Assembly: GCA_019119165.1 (NCBI GenBank)
Contig: DWXO01000077.1
Coordinates: 1-64,000, forward strand
Reading direction: 5' to 3'
DNA: 64,000 nucleotides
Origin: Candidatus Flavonifractor intestinigallinarum
GTDB lineage: Bacteria; Bacillota; Clostridia; Oscillospirales; Oscillospiraceae
This document shows, piece by piece, positions 52,991 to 63,300 of the stretch. Numbering within the stretch: position 1 is the stretch's first letter; the number at the start of each line of letters is the position of its first letter. The position numbers and the translations under genes are program-made. The notes beneath the pieces are model-generated. The model searched no databases, was not told the DNA's origin, and saw only the letters and a program-made list of their open reading frames with translations.

Positions 52991-53746
52991 ATGACCAAGG
53001 GATTTTATCAGTTGACCTCCGGTATCCTGTCCCAGGGCCGGCGGCTGGACGTGGTGGGCAACAACATGACCAACCTGAGCACCCCGGGGTACAAGGCGGA
53101 GACCTATACCGACCGAACCTTTGAAGAGGTGCTGATCAGCCGGGTGGGCAATAAGGATAAGAGCGGGGCTGAGGTCATCGGCGAGGAGAGCTACATTCTG
53201 GCCCCCGATCAGCTCTATGTGAACTATGACCAGGGTTCATACAAGGAGACGGGGCTGACTCTGGATTTTGCTATCCAGGGAGACGGCTTTTTTGCCATCC
53301 AGACCGACAACGGCGTGGAGTATACCCGCTCGGGCAGCTTTTGCCTGGATGATCAGGGGCGGCTGAGCCTGGCGGGCCACGGGACGGTGCTGGGCACGGA
53401 CGGCCAGCCCATTACCCTGTATACCGACCAGATCACCGCCGACGGCGCCGGCCGGATCTACACCCAGGACGGGGCCTATCAGGGCCAGCTGGGCGTATAT
53501 ACCTTTGGGGATAACGAACAGCTGGCCAAGGGCGAGAGCGGCCTGTTTCAGGCCAACGGCCAGCAGGCCCAGCTCCAGAACCAGCCCCAGGTGAGCTGGA
53601 AGTGGCTGGAGGAGTCCAATGTGGATATGCTGCAGGAGATGAGCCGTATGCTCACCGCCCAGCGCAACCTCCAGAGCGGGGCTCAGGTGCTCAAGCTGTA
53701 CGACGGACTGCTGACCAAGGCCACCACGGAACTGGGCCGGCTGTAA
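52991..53746 (+). CDS. flhO: FlhO/FlgF-type distal rod protein
   Basis: A 251-residue rod protein: LDVVGNNMTNLSTPGYKAET at the N-terminus, LDFAIQGDGFFAIQTDNGVE in the middle, and a C-terminal helix QEMSRMLTAQRNLQSGAQVL. Two consecutive rod genes after sigD parallel flhO-flhP in Bacillus. AAGGAAG precedes the ATG. Confidence 0.9.
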   Translation: MTKGFYQLTSGILSQGRRLDVVGNNMTNLSTPGYKAETYTDRTFEEVLISRVGNKDKSGAEVIGEESYILAPDQLYVNYDQGSYKETGLTLDFAIQGDGFFAIQTDNGVEYTRSGSFCLDDQGRLSLAGHGTVLGTDGQPITLYTDQITADGAGRIYTQDGAYQGQLGVYTFGDNEQLAKGESGLFQANGQQAQLQNQPQVSWKWLEESNVDMLQEMSRMLTAQRNLQSGAQVLKLYDGLLTKATTELGRL

Positions 53747-53764
53747 TCAGAGGGGGGCGGAAAG

Positions 53765-54487
53765 ATGCTTCAGGGATTTTATAGTGCCGTGACCGGCGCA
53801 CGGCAGCAGATGCTTCGCATGGATGTGCAGGCCAACAATATTTCCAACGTGAACACCGCCGGATACAAGACGCAGGTGCCTACCTTCCAGGCGCTGATGT
53901 ACGGGATGCTGGACGGCATCGACGGCGCCCAGCTGCCCAAGGGAACAGGATCGTATCTCTCTGGAACGGGAACCGATCAGGCGCCCGGTTCTTATGTGGA
54001 GACAGGGCGGGAACTGGATTACGCCATTGTGGGCGACGGCTATTTTGCTCTGTATGAGCCGGGAACCGGGGAGGTCTCCTTTACCCGGGACGGGTCCTTC
54101 ACCCTGGCGGCCTTTCCGGCGGAGGGGCAGGCGGATACGGTCTACTATCTCTCCGACGGCGAGGGCCGGCAGGTGCTGAATCAGGAGGGCTATCCCATCC
54201 AGGTCACCGATCCCATGGCCCAGCTGCCGGTGGGGGTATTTTCCATTCAGTATAAGGACGGCCTGGAGCGGGCCGGCAGCAGCCGGTTCCTCATGGGCGA
54301 AAAGAACGGGGCCGTTTGGATAGGCGACGCCAAGGTGCAGCGGGGGATGCTGGAGCAATCCAACACCGACCTGGCCACCGAGCTGAGCCAGGTGATCGAG
54401 GCGCAGCGCTCTTACAGCTATGCGTTGAAAATGGTACAGACCGCGGACGAGGTGGAGAGCACCATCAACGGGCTGACCAACGGATAA
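53765..54487 (+). CDS. flhP: FlhP/FlgG-type distal rod protein
   Basis: A 240-residue rod protein with MDVQANNISNVNTAGYKTQV, LDYAIVGDGYFALYEPGTGE and a C-terminal ATELSQVIEAQRSYSYALKM helix. It follows the first rod gene by 18 bases. Likely forms the distal rod with it. Confidence 0.92.
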   Translation: MLQGFYSAVTGARQQMLRMDVQANNISNVNTAGYKTQVPTFQALMYGMLDGIDGAQLPKGTGSYLSGTGTDQAPGSYVETGRELDYAIVGDGYFALYEPGTGEVSFTRDGSFTLAAFPAEGQADTVYYLSDGEGRQVLNQEGYPIQVTDPMAQLPVGVFSIQYKDGLERAGSSRFLMGEKNGAVWIGDAKVQRGMLEQSNTDLATELSQVIEAQRSYSYALKMVQTADEVESTINGLTNG

Positions 54488-54493
54488 TGGGGG

Positions 54494-55120
54494 ATGGATG
54501 TGAAAAATTATAAGGACCTGAACGTCCTGGAGCTGGACACCATCCGGGAGATTGGCAGCATTGGCACCGGAAATGCCGCCACCGCCCTGTCCAGTATGCT
54601 GGGCTGTGAGGTGCGCATCGATCTTCCCGAGGTGCGTATCATGGGATATAATGAGGCCATCGACTGGATCGGCGGGCCCGAGGTGATTACCGCCGGCGTG
54701 CTGGTGCATATGTCCGGGGAACTCAACGGCATCATGCTCTCGGTGCAGCAGCTGGAGTTTGTCAATCTGGTGCTGGAGCGGATCATGGGCCGGACGGTGG
54801 ATCATTACAAGGAGCTGACCGATCTGGACCGCTCCGCGCTGGTGGAGGTGGGCAACATCATGATCTCCACCTTCATCAACGCCCTGTCCAGTCTGGCGGA
54901 TATCACCACCCGGCTGACCGTGCCCGCCTTCGCGGTGGATATGCAGGGGGCCATTCTGACGGTGCCCATGGCTGAGTTCGGCGGACAGTCGGATTACATC
55001 ATGACCATCAGTGCCAACTTCATCTGTAATGGCCGGGCGGTGCCCTGCCGGCTGCTGCTGTCGCCGGACATCCGGTCGTTGAATTTCCTGTTGAAAAAGC
55101 TTGGTGTTTTGGATGGATAA
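54494..55120 (+). CDS. cheC: CheC, CheY-P phosphatase
   Basis: A 208-residue CheC. The first catalytic motif is altered (REIGSIGTGN: Glu19 but Ser22 in place of Asn). The second is intact (VEVGNIM: Glu118/Asn121). In Bacillus the second site contributes more activity, so it may still work. CheC binds CheD, encoded next. ATG at 54494, or GTG at 54500, with GGGGG just upstream. Confidence 0.94.
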   Translation: MDVKNYKDLNVLELDTIREIGSIGTGNAATALSSMLGCEVRIDLPEVRIMGYNEAIDWIGGPEVITAGVLVHMSGELNGIMLSVQQLEFVNLVLERIMGRTVDHYKELTDLDRSALVEVGNIMISTFINALSSLADITTRLTVPAFAVDMQGAILTVPMAEFGGQSDYIMTISANFICNGRAVPCRLLLSPDIRSLNFLLKKLGVLDG

Positions 55121-55595
55121 GAAACTGGTAGTTGGAATCGCGGATATGAAGATGGCCCGCCAGGACGGGATGCTCATTACCTATGCGCTGGGCTCCTGCA
55201 TCGGGATCTGTCTGTACGATCCGCTGATCCGTTTGGCCGCGCTGGTACATATCATGCTGCCGCTGAACATGGAGACCGGTCGAACATCTCCCTTGAAATA
55301 CGCCGATACCGGGATCTGTGAGACGCTCCGGCAGATGGAGGCCCGGGGCGGGGCACGCGCCCGGATCACTGCCAAGATCGCTGGAGGCGCCCGTATGTTT
55401 GAGGTGGCCGGAAACGGAAACCTGGGCAACATCGGCCAGCGCAACATTGAGAGCACCCACCTTGTTCTGCGGCGGGAGGGCATCCGGCTGCTGCGGGAGG
55501 ATGTGGGAGGCACTGTGGCAAGGACGCTGCTGTTTGACGCGGCCACAGGCCAGGCCTGTATACGCAGCTATGGAAAACCGGAATTGATTTTTTAG
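55113..55595 (+). CDS. cheD: CheD, receptor glutamine deamidase
   Basis: A 160-residue CheD with catalytic Thr23, Cys29 (ALGSCIGICLYD) and His46 (ALVHIML) in the known spacing, plus AKIAGGARMF. It deamidates receptor glutamines and activates CheC. I start at the ATG at 55113, which overlaps the cheC stop by 8 bases. Confidence 0.96.
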   Translation: MDKKLVVGIADMKMARQDGMLITYALGSCIGICLYDPLIRLAALVHIMLPLNMETGRTSPLKYADTGICETLRQMEARGGARARITAKIAGGARMFEVAGNGNLGNIGQRNIESTHLVLRREGIRLLREDVGGTVARTLLFDAATGQACIRSYGKPELIF

Positions 55596-55623
55596 AAACA
55601 AGATTGAGAAAGTGGGGAACGGC

Positions 55624-56568
55624 ATGGTGGACGAAGGAAAAAGCGGAATTTTGTTGGAAACTGGCACCAATGAGATTGAAATCATGGAGTTTACCATTGA
55701 CGAAAATCTCTATGGAATCAATGTGGCCAAGGTGAGGGAGATCATGATATCCGCCCCTGTAAAGCCCATGCCGCATACGCATCGGGCGGTGGAGGGGATT
55801 TTCAAGCCCCGGGATATGGTCATTACGGTAGTGGATCTGCCCAAATACCTCACCGGCCAAGAGCATCCTCACCGGGAGAAGGACCTGTTCATCGTAACCA
55901 ACTTCAATCAGATGTTCGTGGCCTTTCGGGTGGACAGCGTAGTGGGCATCAGCCGCATCTCCTGGGAGGATATCCAGAAGCCGGACAACACCATCTCCGG
56001 CGGCGAGGACGGGGTAGCCACCGGCATTGCCCAGTGCGGCAAGGATCTGGTGAGCATCCTGGACTTTGAGCGCATTGTGGCGGAGATCGCCCCGGAGACC
56101 AGTATCAAGGTCAGCGAGGTGGAGGCGATGGGCGCCCGGGAGCGCAACGCCAGCCCTGTCTGGGTGGCGGAGGACTCCATCCTTCTGTCCCGGATGATCC
56201 GGGATTCCCTGGAGCGGGCGGGCTACACCAATTTGCGGATGTTCCCCAACGGGGCGGAACTGTGGGAGGCGCTGTGCGCCTGCCCGCCGGAGGATGTGGA
56301 GAACCAGGTGGCCCTCATCATCACCGACCTGGAGATGCCCCAGATGGACGGACACCGCCTGACCAAGCTGATCAAGAGCAGCGCCGGATACCGGGAGATC
56401 CCGGTGGTCATCTTCTCTTCGCTGATCACGGAGGATATGCGCCGCAAGGGCCGTGAGGTAGGTGCGGATGAGCAGCTGAGTAAGCCCGAGATCGGACATC
56501 TGATCGGGGTGCTGGATGAACTGCTCAGCCGGAACAAGAGAACGCAGAAAGGGGAGGCTGTACAATGA
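55624..56568 (+). CDS. cheV: CheV, CheW-receiver coupling protein
   Basis: A 314-residue protein with an N-terminal CheW-like domain (FTIDENLYGINVAKVREIM; HRAVEGIFKPRDMVITVVDL) and a C-terminal receiver domain with phospho-acceptor in ALIITDLEMPQMDG. It couples receptors to CheA and adapts by phosphorylation. ATG at 55624 with GGGGA upstream rather than the GTG at 55612. Confidence 0.96.
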   Translation: MVDEGKSGILLETGTNEIEIMEFTIDENLYGINVAKVREIMISAPVKPMPHTHRAVEGIFKPRDMVITVVDLPKYLTGQEHPHREKDLFIVTNFNQMFVAFRVDSVVGISRISWEDIQKPDNTISGGEDGVATGIAQCGKDLVSILDFERIVAEIAPETSIKVSEVEAMGARERNASPVWVAEDSILLSRMIRDSLERAGYTNLRMFPNGAELWEALCACPPEDVENQVALIITDLEMPQMDGHRLTKLIKSSAGYREIPVVIFSSLITEDMRRKGREVGADEQLSKPEIGHLIGVLDELLSRNKRTQKGEAVQ

Positions 56569-57848
56569 GCACCAAGTATATTGTACGTCAGCCCATCAAG
56601 GACCTGGAGAACCATATTGTGGGCTATGAGATCCAGTATTATGGGGAGAACCAGGCCTTTGGCGGAGAGGACGCCGCCGCCAATGACTTCGCGGCGGCCG
56701 ACACCATTTACAATTTTCTGACCCTCAATACCGACAAGCTGCTGCGTGGGAAGCTGCACTTCATGACCTTCACCACCACGCTGCTGATGAAAAAGACTCC
56801 CCGGCTGTTTGATAAAAACGAACTGGTCATCCAGATCGACGACAGCGTGATCATCCATCCGCTGGCCATGCACATGATCCAGCAATACGCCCGGGAGGGC
56901 TATCAGATCGCGGTGAACGAGTTCCAGTTCGCGCCCCGCTATCTGGCCATGCTGGACAGCATCGACTACATCAAACTCAATTTCCAGACCATGCAGGATC
57001 TGACCTTGAAGAACATCATCGAGATCGCCCACAGCATGGACAAAAAATGTATCGCCGTGGGCATCGACCGGGAGGAGCTGTATCAGCGGGCGGTCAAGCT
57101 GGGCGTGGACGCCGTGGAAGGAACGCTGGTGGCCGAGAAGATGGCCCAAAAGACCCATAACAGCGGCTATCTGCAGAGCAACTTCTTCCGCCTGATGGTG
57201 GCGGTCATCCGGGATGAGCCCAATGTGGAGGAGATCGAACAGATCATCTCGGTGGACGCCACCCTTACCTACGGCCTGCTGCGTATTGCAAATTCCCGTT
57301 ATTTTTCCCTGCGCAGCAAGGTGACTAACGTGCGCCAGGCCATCATGACCATCGGCCTGAACGAGCTGAAGCAGTGGGTTTACCTGCTCAGCGCCAGCAA
57401 CGCGGAGAACCACATGGATGAGAGCGCCGAGGAATTCCTCCGCCTGTCCCTGATGCGCGCCCACTTTTGCAGCAGCCTGACCAACTATGCCAAACAGCTG
57501 CCCATCACCAAGTCCGACGCCTACCTGATGGGTATGTTCTCCACCCTCAATTACCTGATCGACGCGCCGCTGGAGGAGATCTTGAAGCAGATCCCCCTGT
57601 GCCAGGAGGTCAAGGACGCCCTGCTGCACCACAGCGGACGCAGCGGAATGCTCTACGATCTGGCACTGTGCTACGAGCGGGCGGACTGGGCCCAGATCGA
57701 CCGGCTGGCCGGAGAACTGGGCATTCAGGCCAACCTGCTCACCAGCCTGTATTTTAGCTGCATGGAGGATGTCAACCGGATCTGGAGAGACATTACCCAG
57801 GCCAGCGGTGAACCGCCCATCCTGGAAGAGGAACAGCAAGAATCATAA
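56565..57848 (+). CDS. Degenerate EAL domain fused to HDOD
   Basis: A 427-residue protein. Residues 1-195 fold like EAL (YIVRQPIKDLENHIVGYEIQ) but the catalytic signature is lost: EIQYYG replaces ELLxR, and YIKLNF lacks the active DDFG-KID set. Residues about 205-410 are an HDOD domain (YLQSNFFRLMVAVIRDEPNV; SRYFSLRSKVTNVRQAIMTI). Relatives are called YuxH-like. A non-catalytic c-di-GMP or protein-binding regulator is likely. It overlaps cheV by four bases and is the last gene of the operon before a terminator. Confidence 0.88.
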   Translation: MSTKYIVRQPIKDLENHIVGYEIQYYGENQAFGGEDAAANDFAAADTIYNFLTLNTDKLLRGKLHFMTFTTTLLMKKTPRLFDKNELVIQIDDSVIIHPLAMHMIQQYAREGYQIAVNEFQFAPRYLAMLDSIDYIKLNFQTMQDLTLKNIIEIAHSMDKKCIAVGIDREELYQRAVKLGVDAVEGTLVAEKMAQKTHNSGYLQSNFFRLMVAVIRDEPNVEEIEQIISVDATLTYGLLRIANSRYFSLRSKVTNVRQAIMTIGLNELKQWVYLLSASNAENHMDESAEEFLRLSLMRAHFCSSLTNYAKQLPITKSDAYLMGMFSTLNYLIDAPLEEILKQIPLCQEVKDALLHHSGRSGMLYDLALCYERADWAQIDRLAGELGIQANLLTSLYFSCMEDVNRIWRDITQASGEPPILEEEQQES

Positions 57849-57887
57849 CGATCCAGTGGCACGCTTTCTTGCAGTGGGAGAAAAAGA

Positions 57888-57934
57888 GATCCGCCCGAAC
57901 CGTGAAAGCGCTTCGGGCGGATCCTTTTGTTTTA
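57888..57934 (+). terminator. Terminator at the end of the flagellar operon
   Basis: A perfect 12-bp stem (GATCCGCCCGAA 57888-57899 with 57912-57923), 12-base loop and CTTTTGTTTT. The next gene's GTG is only 35 bases after it. Confidence 0.88.
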
Positions 57935-57968
57935 TGCCGAGATAGAAAAGAGAGAAAGGGGGGAGCCT

Positions 57969-59666
57969 GTGATACCGGAGATGGACCAGACCACGCGGGC
58001 GCAGCTTGAAGTGCTGAAGATCCTGGGGGAGAGCTGCGACGACTACCTGTTTCTGTGGGAGATCAAGACGGGGCGCCTGTATTTTGCAGGTGACATCAGC
58101 GTACGCTATCCCGTCGCTCGGCGCGAAAACCAATGCTATACCCTTCAGGATTGGTACGATATCGTGTACGAAAAGGATCTGCCCAATCTGCAGCAGGAGC
58201 TGAAACGGATTTGTCAGGGCGGGGTGGACCGATACGCCCAGGAGTACCGCCTGGTGGACCGGGACGGAAATCAGATCTGGGTCAGCTGCCGGGGACAGTG
58301 CCAGCGGGATGAGCATGGGCACCCCCGGGCCCTCATCGGGCGCATCTCCTCCACCGCCATGGAGCTGATCATGGACCCGCTGACCGGAGCCTTCAACGCC
58401 GCTCAGCTGATGGAGGATATGGAGCAGATCCAGGCCGCCGGAGCCCCCTGTTTTTTGCTGATACTGGGGGTGGACAACCTCAAGTATATCAACCTGCGAT
58501 ATGGCCGGGCCTACGGCAGCCGCATCCTGCGCCTGATGGCGGATACCTTGGAAAAAGTGGTGGGCGTGGGACAGCGGATTTACCGTCTGAACGGAGACTG
58601 CTTTGCCATCAATCTGGCGGTATCGGAGCAGGAGAAGGTGACGGAGACCTACCGGCAGCTCTGCCAGCGGATAAACGATTCTTGCACCATCTCCGCCGGA
58701 GTTGTGGCCTACCATGAGAACCGGAGTGCGGACGCCAGCGTTCTGTATCAGTATGCGGAGGAGGCGCTGGATGAGGCCAAGCAGCAGGGAAAGAACACCC
58801 TGGCCTTTTTTTCCCGGAAAGAGTGTCAGAAAAAGCTGTACGCCATAGAGCTGCAGGAGGAGCTGCTGCAAAGCATCCAGGATGGATTTTCCGGGTTTTC
58901 CCTGTGCTATCAGCCCCAGGTCTGTTCCGGAACCTATGAGCTCTTCGGCGCGGAGGCGCTGCTGCGCTATCACTCCCCCATCCGGGGCGCGGTCAGTCCG
59001 GTGGAGTTTGTTCCCATGCTGGAGCAGACCGGGATGATCTGTCCGGTGGGGCTGTGGGTACTGCGTACCGCGCTGAACCAGTGCCGGGAGTGGACACAGC
59101 GCTTCCAGAAAAAGCTGCACATAAGCGTCAACATATCCTACGCCCAGCTCAGCCAGGAGAACATCGCCGAACAGGTGCTGGAGCTGCTGGAGGAGAGCGG
59201 ACTGCCGGGGGATGTCCTTACCCTGGAGGTTACCGAGAGTATGCAGCTTCAGGATTATACCCACTTTAACGAACTTTTTGACCGGTGGAAGGAGAAGGGC
59301 ATCAAGATCTCGGTGGACGATTTTGGAACGGGCTACTCCAGCCTGGGATATCTCAAAAATCTGGACATCGACGAGATCAAGATTGACCGCTGCTTTGTCA
59401 GCGGAATTCAACACAGCCGCTACAACTACCGTCTGCTCAACAACATGGTGGAACTGGCCCGGTCCTCTCAGATCACAGTGTGCTGCGAGGGCGTGGAAAC
59501 CCGGCAGGAGCTGGCTGTGCTGGAGCGGCTGGGGCCCACGCTGCTCCAGGGCTTCCTGTTCAGTCCCCCCGTGCCCCGGGAGGAGTTTGAGCGGACTTAT
59601 ATCGCCCAGGACACGCCGGAGGCCCAGCGCTATGCCGGCCTGAAACAGGAGCTGTACCGGGTTTGA
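57969..59666 (+). CDS. PAS-GGDEF(degenerate)-EAL protein, probable c-di-GMP phosphodiesterase
   Basis: A 565-residue protein: PAS-like domain at 1-130 (YFAGDISVRYPVARRE; QEYRLVDRDGNQIWVSCRG), a GGDEF-type domain whose active site reads RLNGDCFAI (GGDEF lost) at about 140-300, and an EAL domain at about 310-555 with intact GAEALLRYHSP, DDFGTGYSSLG, KIDRCF and EGVET. So it should degrade but not make c-di-GMP. GTG start with GGGGGGAG upstream; a longer frame from 57927 begins inside the terminator. Confidence 0.9.
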   Translation: MIPEMDQTTRAQLEVLKILGESCDDYLFLWEIKTGRLYFAGDISVRYPVARRENQCYTLQDWYDIVYEKDLPNLQQELKRICQGGVDRYAQEYRLVDRDGNQIWVSCRGQCQRDEHGHPRALIGRISSTAMELIMDPLTGAFNAAQLMEDMEQIQAAGAPCFLLILGVDNLKYINLRYGRAYGSRILRLMADTLEKVVGVGQRIYRLNGDCFAINLAVSEQEKVTETYRQLCQRINDSCTISAGVVAYHENRSADASVLYQYAEEALDEAKQQGKNTLAFFSRKECQKKLYAIELQEELLQSIQDGFSGFSLCYQPQVCSGTYELFGAEALLRYHSPIRGAVSPVEFVPMLEQTGMICPVGLWVLRTALNQCREWTQRFQKKLHISVNISYAQLSQENIAEQVLELLEESGLPGDVLTLEVTESMQLQDYTHFNELFDRWKEKGIKISVDDFGTGYSSLGYLKNLDIDEIKIDRCFVSGIQHSRYNYRLLNNMVELARSSQITVCCEGVETRQELAVLERLGPTLLQGFLFSPPVPREEFERTYIAQDTPEAQRYAGLKQELYRV

Positions 59667-59696
59667 AGAGAGCGGACGGTCCGCGCTCTGTAAGGT

Positions 59697-59738
59697 AAAA
59701 AGGCCCCGGAAAATCACACATTGGGATTTTCCGGGGCC
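59697..59738 (-). terminator. Terminator of the bacteriohemerythrin gene
   Basis: A perfect 14-bp stem (59702-59715 with 59725-59738). On the minus strand it is followed by a T run (59697-59701). It also lies after the GGDEF-EAL gene but lacks a T run in that direction. Confidence 0.75.
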
Positions 59739-59756
59739 GGCTTACAGGCTGGATGC

Positions 59757-60155
59757 TTACATGGACTGAATATGATGGGCCAGCCGCTTATCTTCGTTTC
59801 GGATGTGGGCCACAAGGATGGCTACAATGCGGTTGAGCTCGCCCAGCGCCTTGATGGTAGAGCCGTCCTTCACCAGCTGCTGCGAGGTTTCCGCCAGCAT
59901 CTGACGGTATCCTTCGTGGAACTTCTTGTGCTCGGGATAGCCCGGGTAGCTGGTCTGCATCTGCAGGCGCTCCTCATCCCGGAAGTGCTTGGCCACATAG
60001 TCGTTGAGGAAGGTCAGGGTACTCTGAATCTGTTCCCGGCCCTTTCCGGAGGAGCAGGCGTCCATCAGGGTGTTGACGGTGTCCAGAAGAAGGCGATGCT
60101 GGGAATCGATCAGCGCGTTTCCGGTGGTCAGATCAGGGGTCAGTGTGTACTTCAT
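59757..60155 (-). CDS. Bacteriohemerythrin
   Basis: A 132-residue di-iron oxygen-binding protein. All seven ligands are visible: His20, His57, Glu61, His76, His80, His117 and Asp122. It is a single-domain form, not fused to a receptor. In an anaerobe it may sense or scavenge oxygen for chemotaxis. AAGGAG is upstream of the ATG. Located between two c-di-GMP genes, on the opposite strand. Confidence 0.95.
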   Translation of the reverse strand: MKYTLTPDLTTGNALIDSQHRLLLDTVNTLMDACSSGKGREQIQSTLTFLNDYVAKHFRDEERLQMQTSYPGYPEHKKFHEGYRQMLAETSQQLVKDGSTIKALGELNRIVAILVAHIRNEDKRLAHHIQSM

Positions 60156-60345
60156 AATTCAGGGCTCCTTTTTGTATCAAGCTATGTCGAGGACTGCCGG
60201 AAGAGCAGTGGAGACTCTCAATTAGTATATCAGCTAATTTATAAAAATAATAATAGTTATTAATATTATTTCATTTTTCCTAGAAAAAAGAAGCTGGAAC
60301 ACCCGAAGCGTAAGAAGGGCCACATAAAAAGAGGAGAACTTCGCG
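60156..60345. promoter_or_regulatory. A/T-rich divergent intergenic region
   Basis: The stretch 60220-60290 is almost pure A/T (ATAATAATAG..TTAATATTATT) and must hold promoters for both the hemerythrin and the PAS-GGDEF-EAL genes. I see no confident -35/-10 pair. A few TATA-like hexamers are present in both directions. Confidence 0.4.
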
Positions 60346-63300
60346 ATGGAGCTGTTAAAGGAATTTTTTGAGGAATTTGATGAGCTGGTCTATATCTCAG
60401 ACCCGGAGACCCATGAGCTGCTTTATATGAACCGGGGCTTGCGGGAGCTTCTGGGCTATCCGCGGCACGAACAGTATGTGGGCAAAAAATGCTATGCGGT
60501 ATTGCAGGGGAGGACGGAGCCTTGCCCCTTCTGCACCAACCAGCAGCTGAAAATGGGTGAGTTCATATCCTGGACCCATAAAAACCCGGTGCTTCAAAAA
60601 CGTTATCTCATCAAGGACAGTCTTATCCAGATCCAGAACAAGCCTTGCCGCATTGAGCTGGCCATTGATATGGACTCGGAGGTTATGTGCGGCGTTCCCT
60701 ATTATTACGTCCGGAGAGAGACGGTATTAAACGAGTGCCTGCAGCGGATCTTTTCAACCACAGACCCGGAGCAGGGGATGGAGCTGGTCCTGGCCTACCT
60801 GGGGGAGACCTTTGGCTGCGATCGTGTGTATATTTTTGAGATCGATGAGGACCGGTGGATTGATAACACCTATGAATGGTGCCGAGAGGGCGTGATGGCC
60901 CAGCAGGAGATTCTGCAAAGGATTTCCCTGTCCAGCATCGACTGGTGGATGAAAAAGTTTCAGAAGAATCAGGTTTTGGTGATTCAGGACCTGGAGGAGA
61001 TCCGCGCCCAATACCCGGTGTCCTATACAATTCTGAAGCCGCAGAATGTGACCTCCCTGGCGGCGGGGCCCATCAGCATTGAGGGCCGGGTCATTGGATT
61101 TCTGGGCGTGGACAATCCCAGACGGGAAATCATAGATATGCTCACCCCCATTCTGAATGTGATCGGGTACTTCATGGCGGCTCTGCTGCGGCAGCGCAAC
61201 CTGCTCAAGCGGCTCAATACGTTGAGCTTTCACGATCCCCTCACGGGAGCGTACAACCGCAACGCCATGTTTGAGCACAACCAGCAGCTGGGGCAGCTGG
61301 AGAGCATGGGGGTGGTATACTGCGATATCACCGGGCTGAAGCGGACCAATGACGTCATGGGACACGATGCGGGCGACCGGCTGATCCAGCACTGCTGTGA
61401 TGTGCTGCGGGAGACCTTGCAGACGGAGTGGCTCTACCGCACCGGCGGGGATGAGTTTGTGGCGGTGTTCCGGGACTGCGGCGAGAAACAGTTTCAGGAC
61501 AGGGTACAGGCCCTCCGGGAGCGGGTCAGTCAGGACCAGTGCCATATGGCGGTGGGCTATGCCTGGTCGGACCAGCAGCCCTTCCATCTGGAGCTGCTCA
61601 TTACTCAGGCTGATAAGGTCATGTATCAGGACAAGCGGAACTATTATGCCGCCAATTACCGCAAGCCGGGCATCGACTGCAGAAATCACAGCGAAGAGAA
61701 AAACGATTGCCTGGAACGGAGGGACAGCCCCTTTTACCATTTCGTGGCCACCACCTATTGCGACATGGAGCTGCTGTTCCAATCCATCTCCGAGCGCAAT
61801 TCGGTAGGCTATTACTACTTCGGCGATATGCAGAAGGACCTGTTCTATATCTCGGACAATATGCGGGATGAGTTTGGCTTCCAGAACAATGTGGTACCTG
61901 GATTGCTGCGGGAGTGGGCCAAACGGATCACCACCACCGTCTTTCGAAAGCTGTACTGGCAGGAGATACAGGATATGCTGCGGGAAAAACGGAGCGTACA
62001 CGACCTGCGCTACCAGGTGCGCAACGCCAGTGGAAAGAACACCTGGATTCGCTGCTACGGGATTTTGAAGTGGGACGAGGAGAAAAACATCCCCCTCTTC
62101 TTTGCGGGTCGGGTCACCCACCAGGACGATGCGTTTGTGGTGGACCCGGTGACCAACTTCCCCCGGGAGTCGGCGGTGTTCAGCCGCCTGGATGGGATCC
62201 GGGAAAGCCGGCAGAGCTGCCTGATCATCGGTTTCAGCTTTAACAACATCACCGAGCTCAACAGCACCCGGGGGCGCACCTACAGCGACCATCTGGTGCA
62301 GAACATTGCCGAAGAACTGATGAATACCCTGTCGGGAAAGATGTCCTTTTATCGTCTGGAGGGGATGCGCTGCATGGCTGTGGTGGAGCCCACCTGTCAG
62401 GAGAGCAGGGACAAACTGGTGGGCTGGATTCGCAATATTGTTGAGGCAGGCTACCGGGTCATGGGGCTTTCGGTGCATCACCCCTGTTCCTTTGCCTTGA
62501 TGGAGTACCCCCAGTCCCATCGCTCCCCCGCCGACTTCCTGGAGGATATGGTCTCGCTGATCAAGGTGGCCAAGCATGACCCCAAACAGCTCTATGTGGA
62601 AAACTCGGAGGAGAACATCAGAAAAATCAAGCGGATGTCCAATATGGCCCTGTCCCTGACCCAGGATGTGCTGCGGGGCATGGAGCATTTCCGCATTATC
62701 ATCCAGCCGGTGGTGTCCGCCCGGAACGGCGCGGTGGTAGGCGGGGAGGCCCTGCTGCGCTGGACCTTCGAGGGAAAGGACGTGTCTCCCGCCATCTTTA
62801 TCCCCATGCTGGAGAAGGAAAACCTGATTCAGCTGGTGGGCCGGTGGGTGTTTGAGCAGACGGTATGCAGCTGTATGCGTATGGCGGCCCAGATTCCCAG
62901 CTTCTACCTCACCTTTAATGTCAGCCTTCGCCAGCTGTCCGATGAGCATTTTACGGACTTTATGAAGAGCACCATGGAAAAATACCATCTGGACGGATGC
63001 CATCTGGTGGCCGAGGTGACCGAGAGCTTCATGGACGAGCAGCCGGAAAACCTGATGCAGTTTGTGAACGCCTGCAAAAGCATGGGCATCCAGATCGCCC
63101 TGGACGATTTTGGAAGCGGCTATTCTTCCCTGCGGATGCTGCTGCAATATCCCTCCAGCATCATCAAGCTGGACCGCTCCCTGCTGGCGGGAATGACAGA
63201 ATCCGCCGACAAGATGAACTTTATCTCCGGCATCGTCTATGCCTGCCACCGGTTTGGAAAGAAGGTCTGCATGGAAGGGGTGGAAACCGATGTGCAGAAC

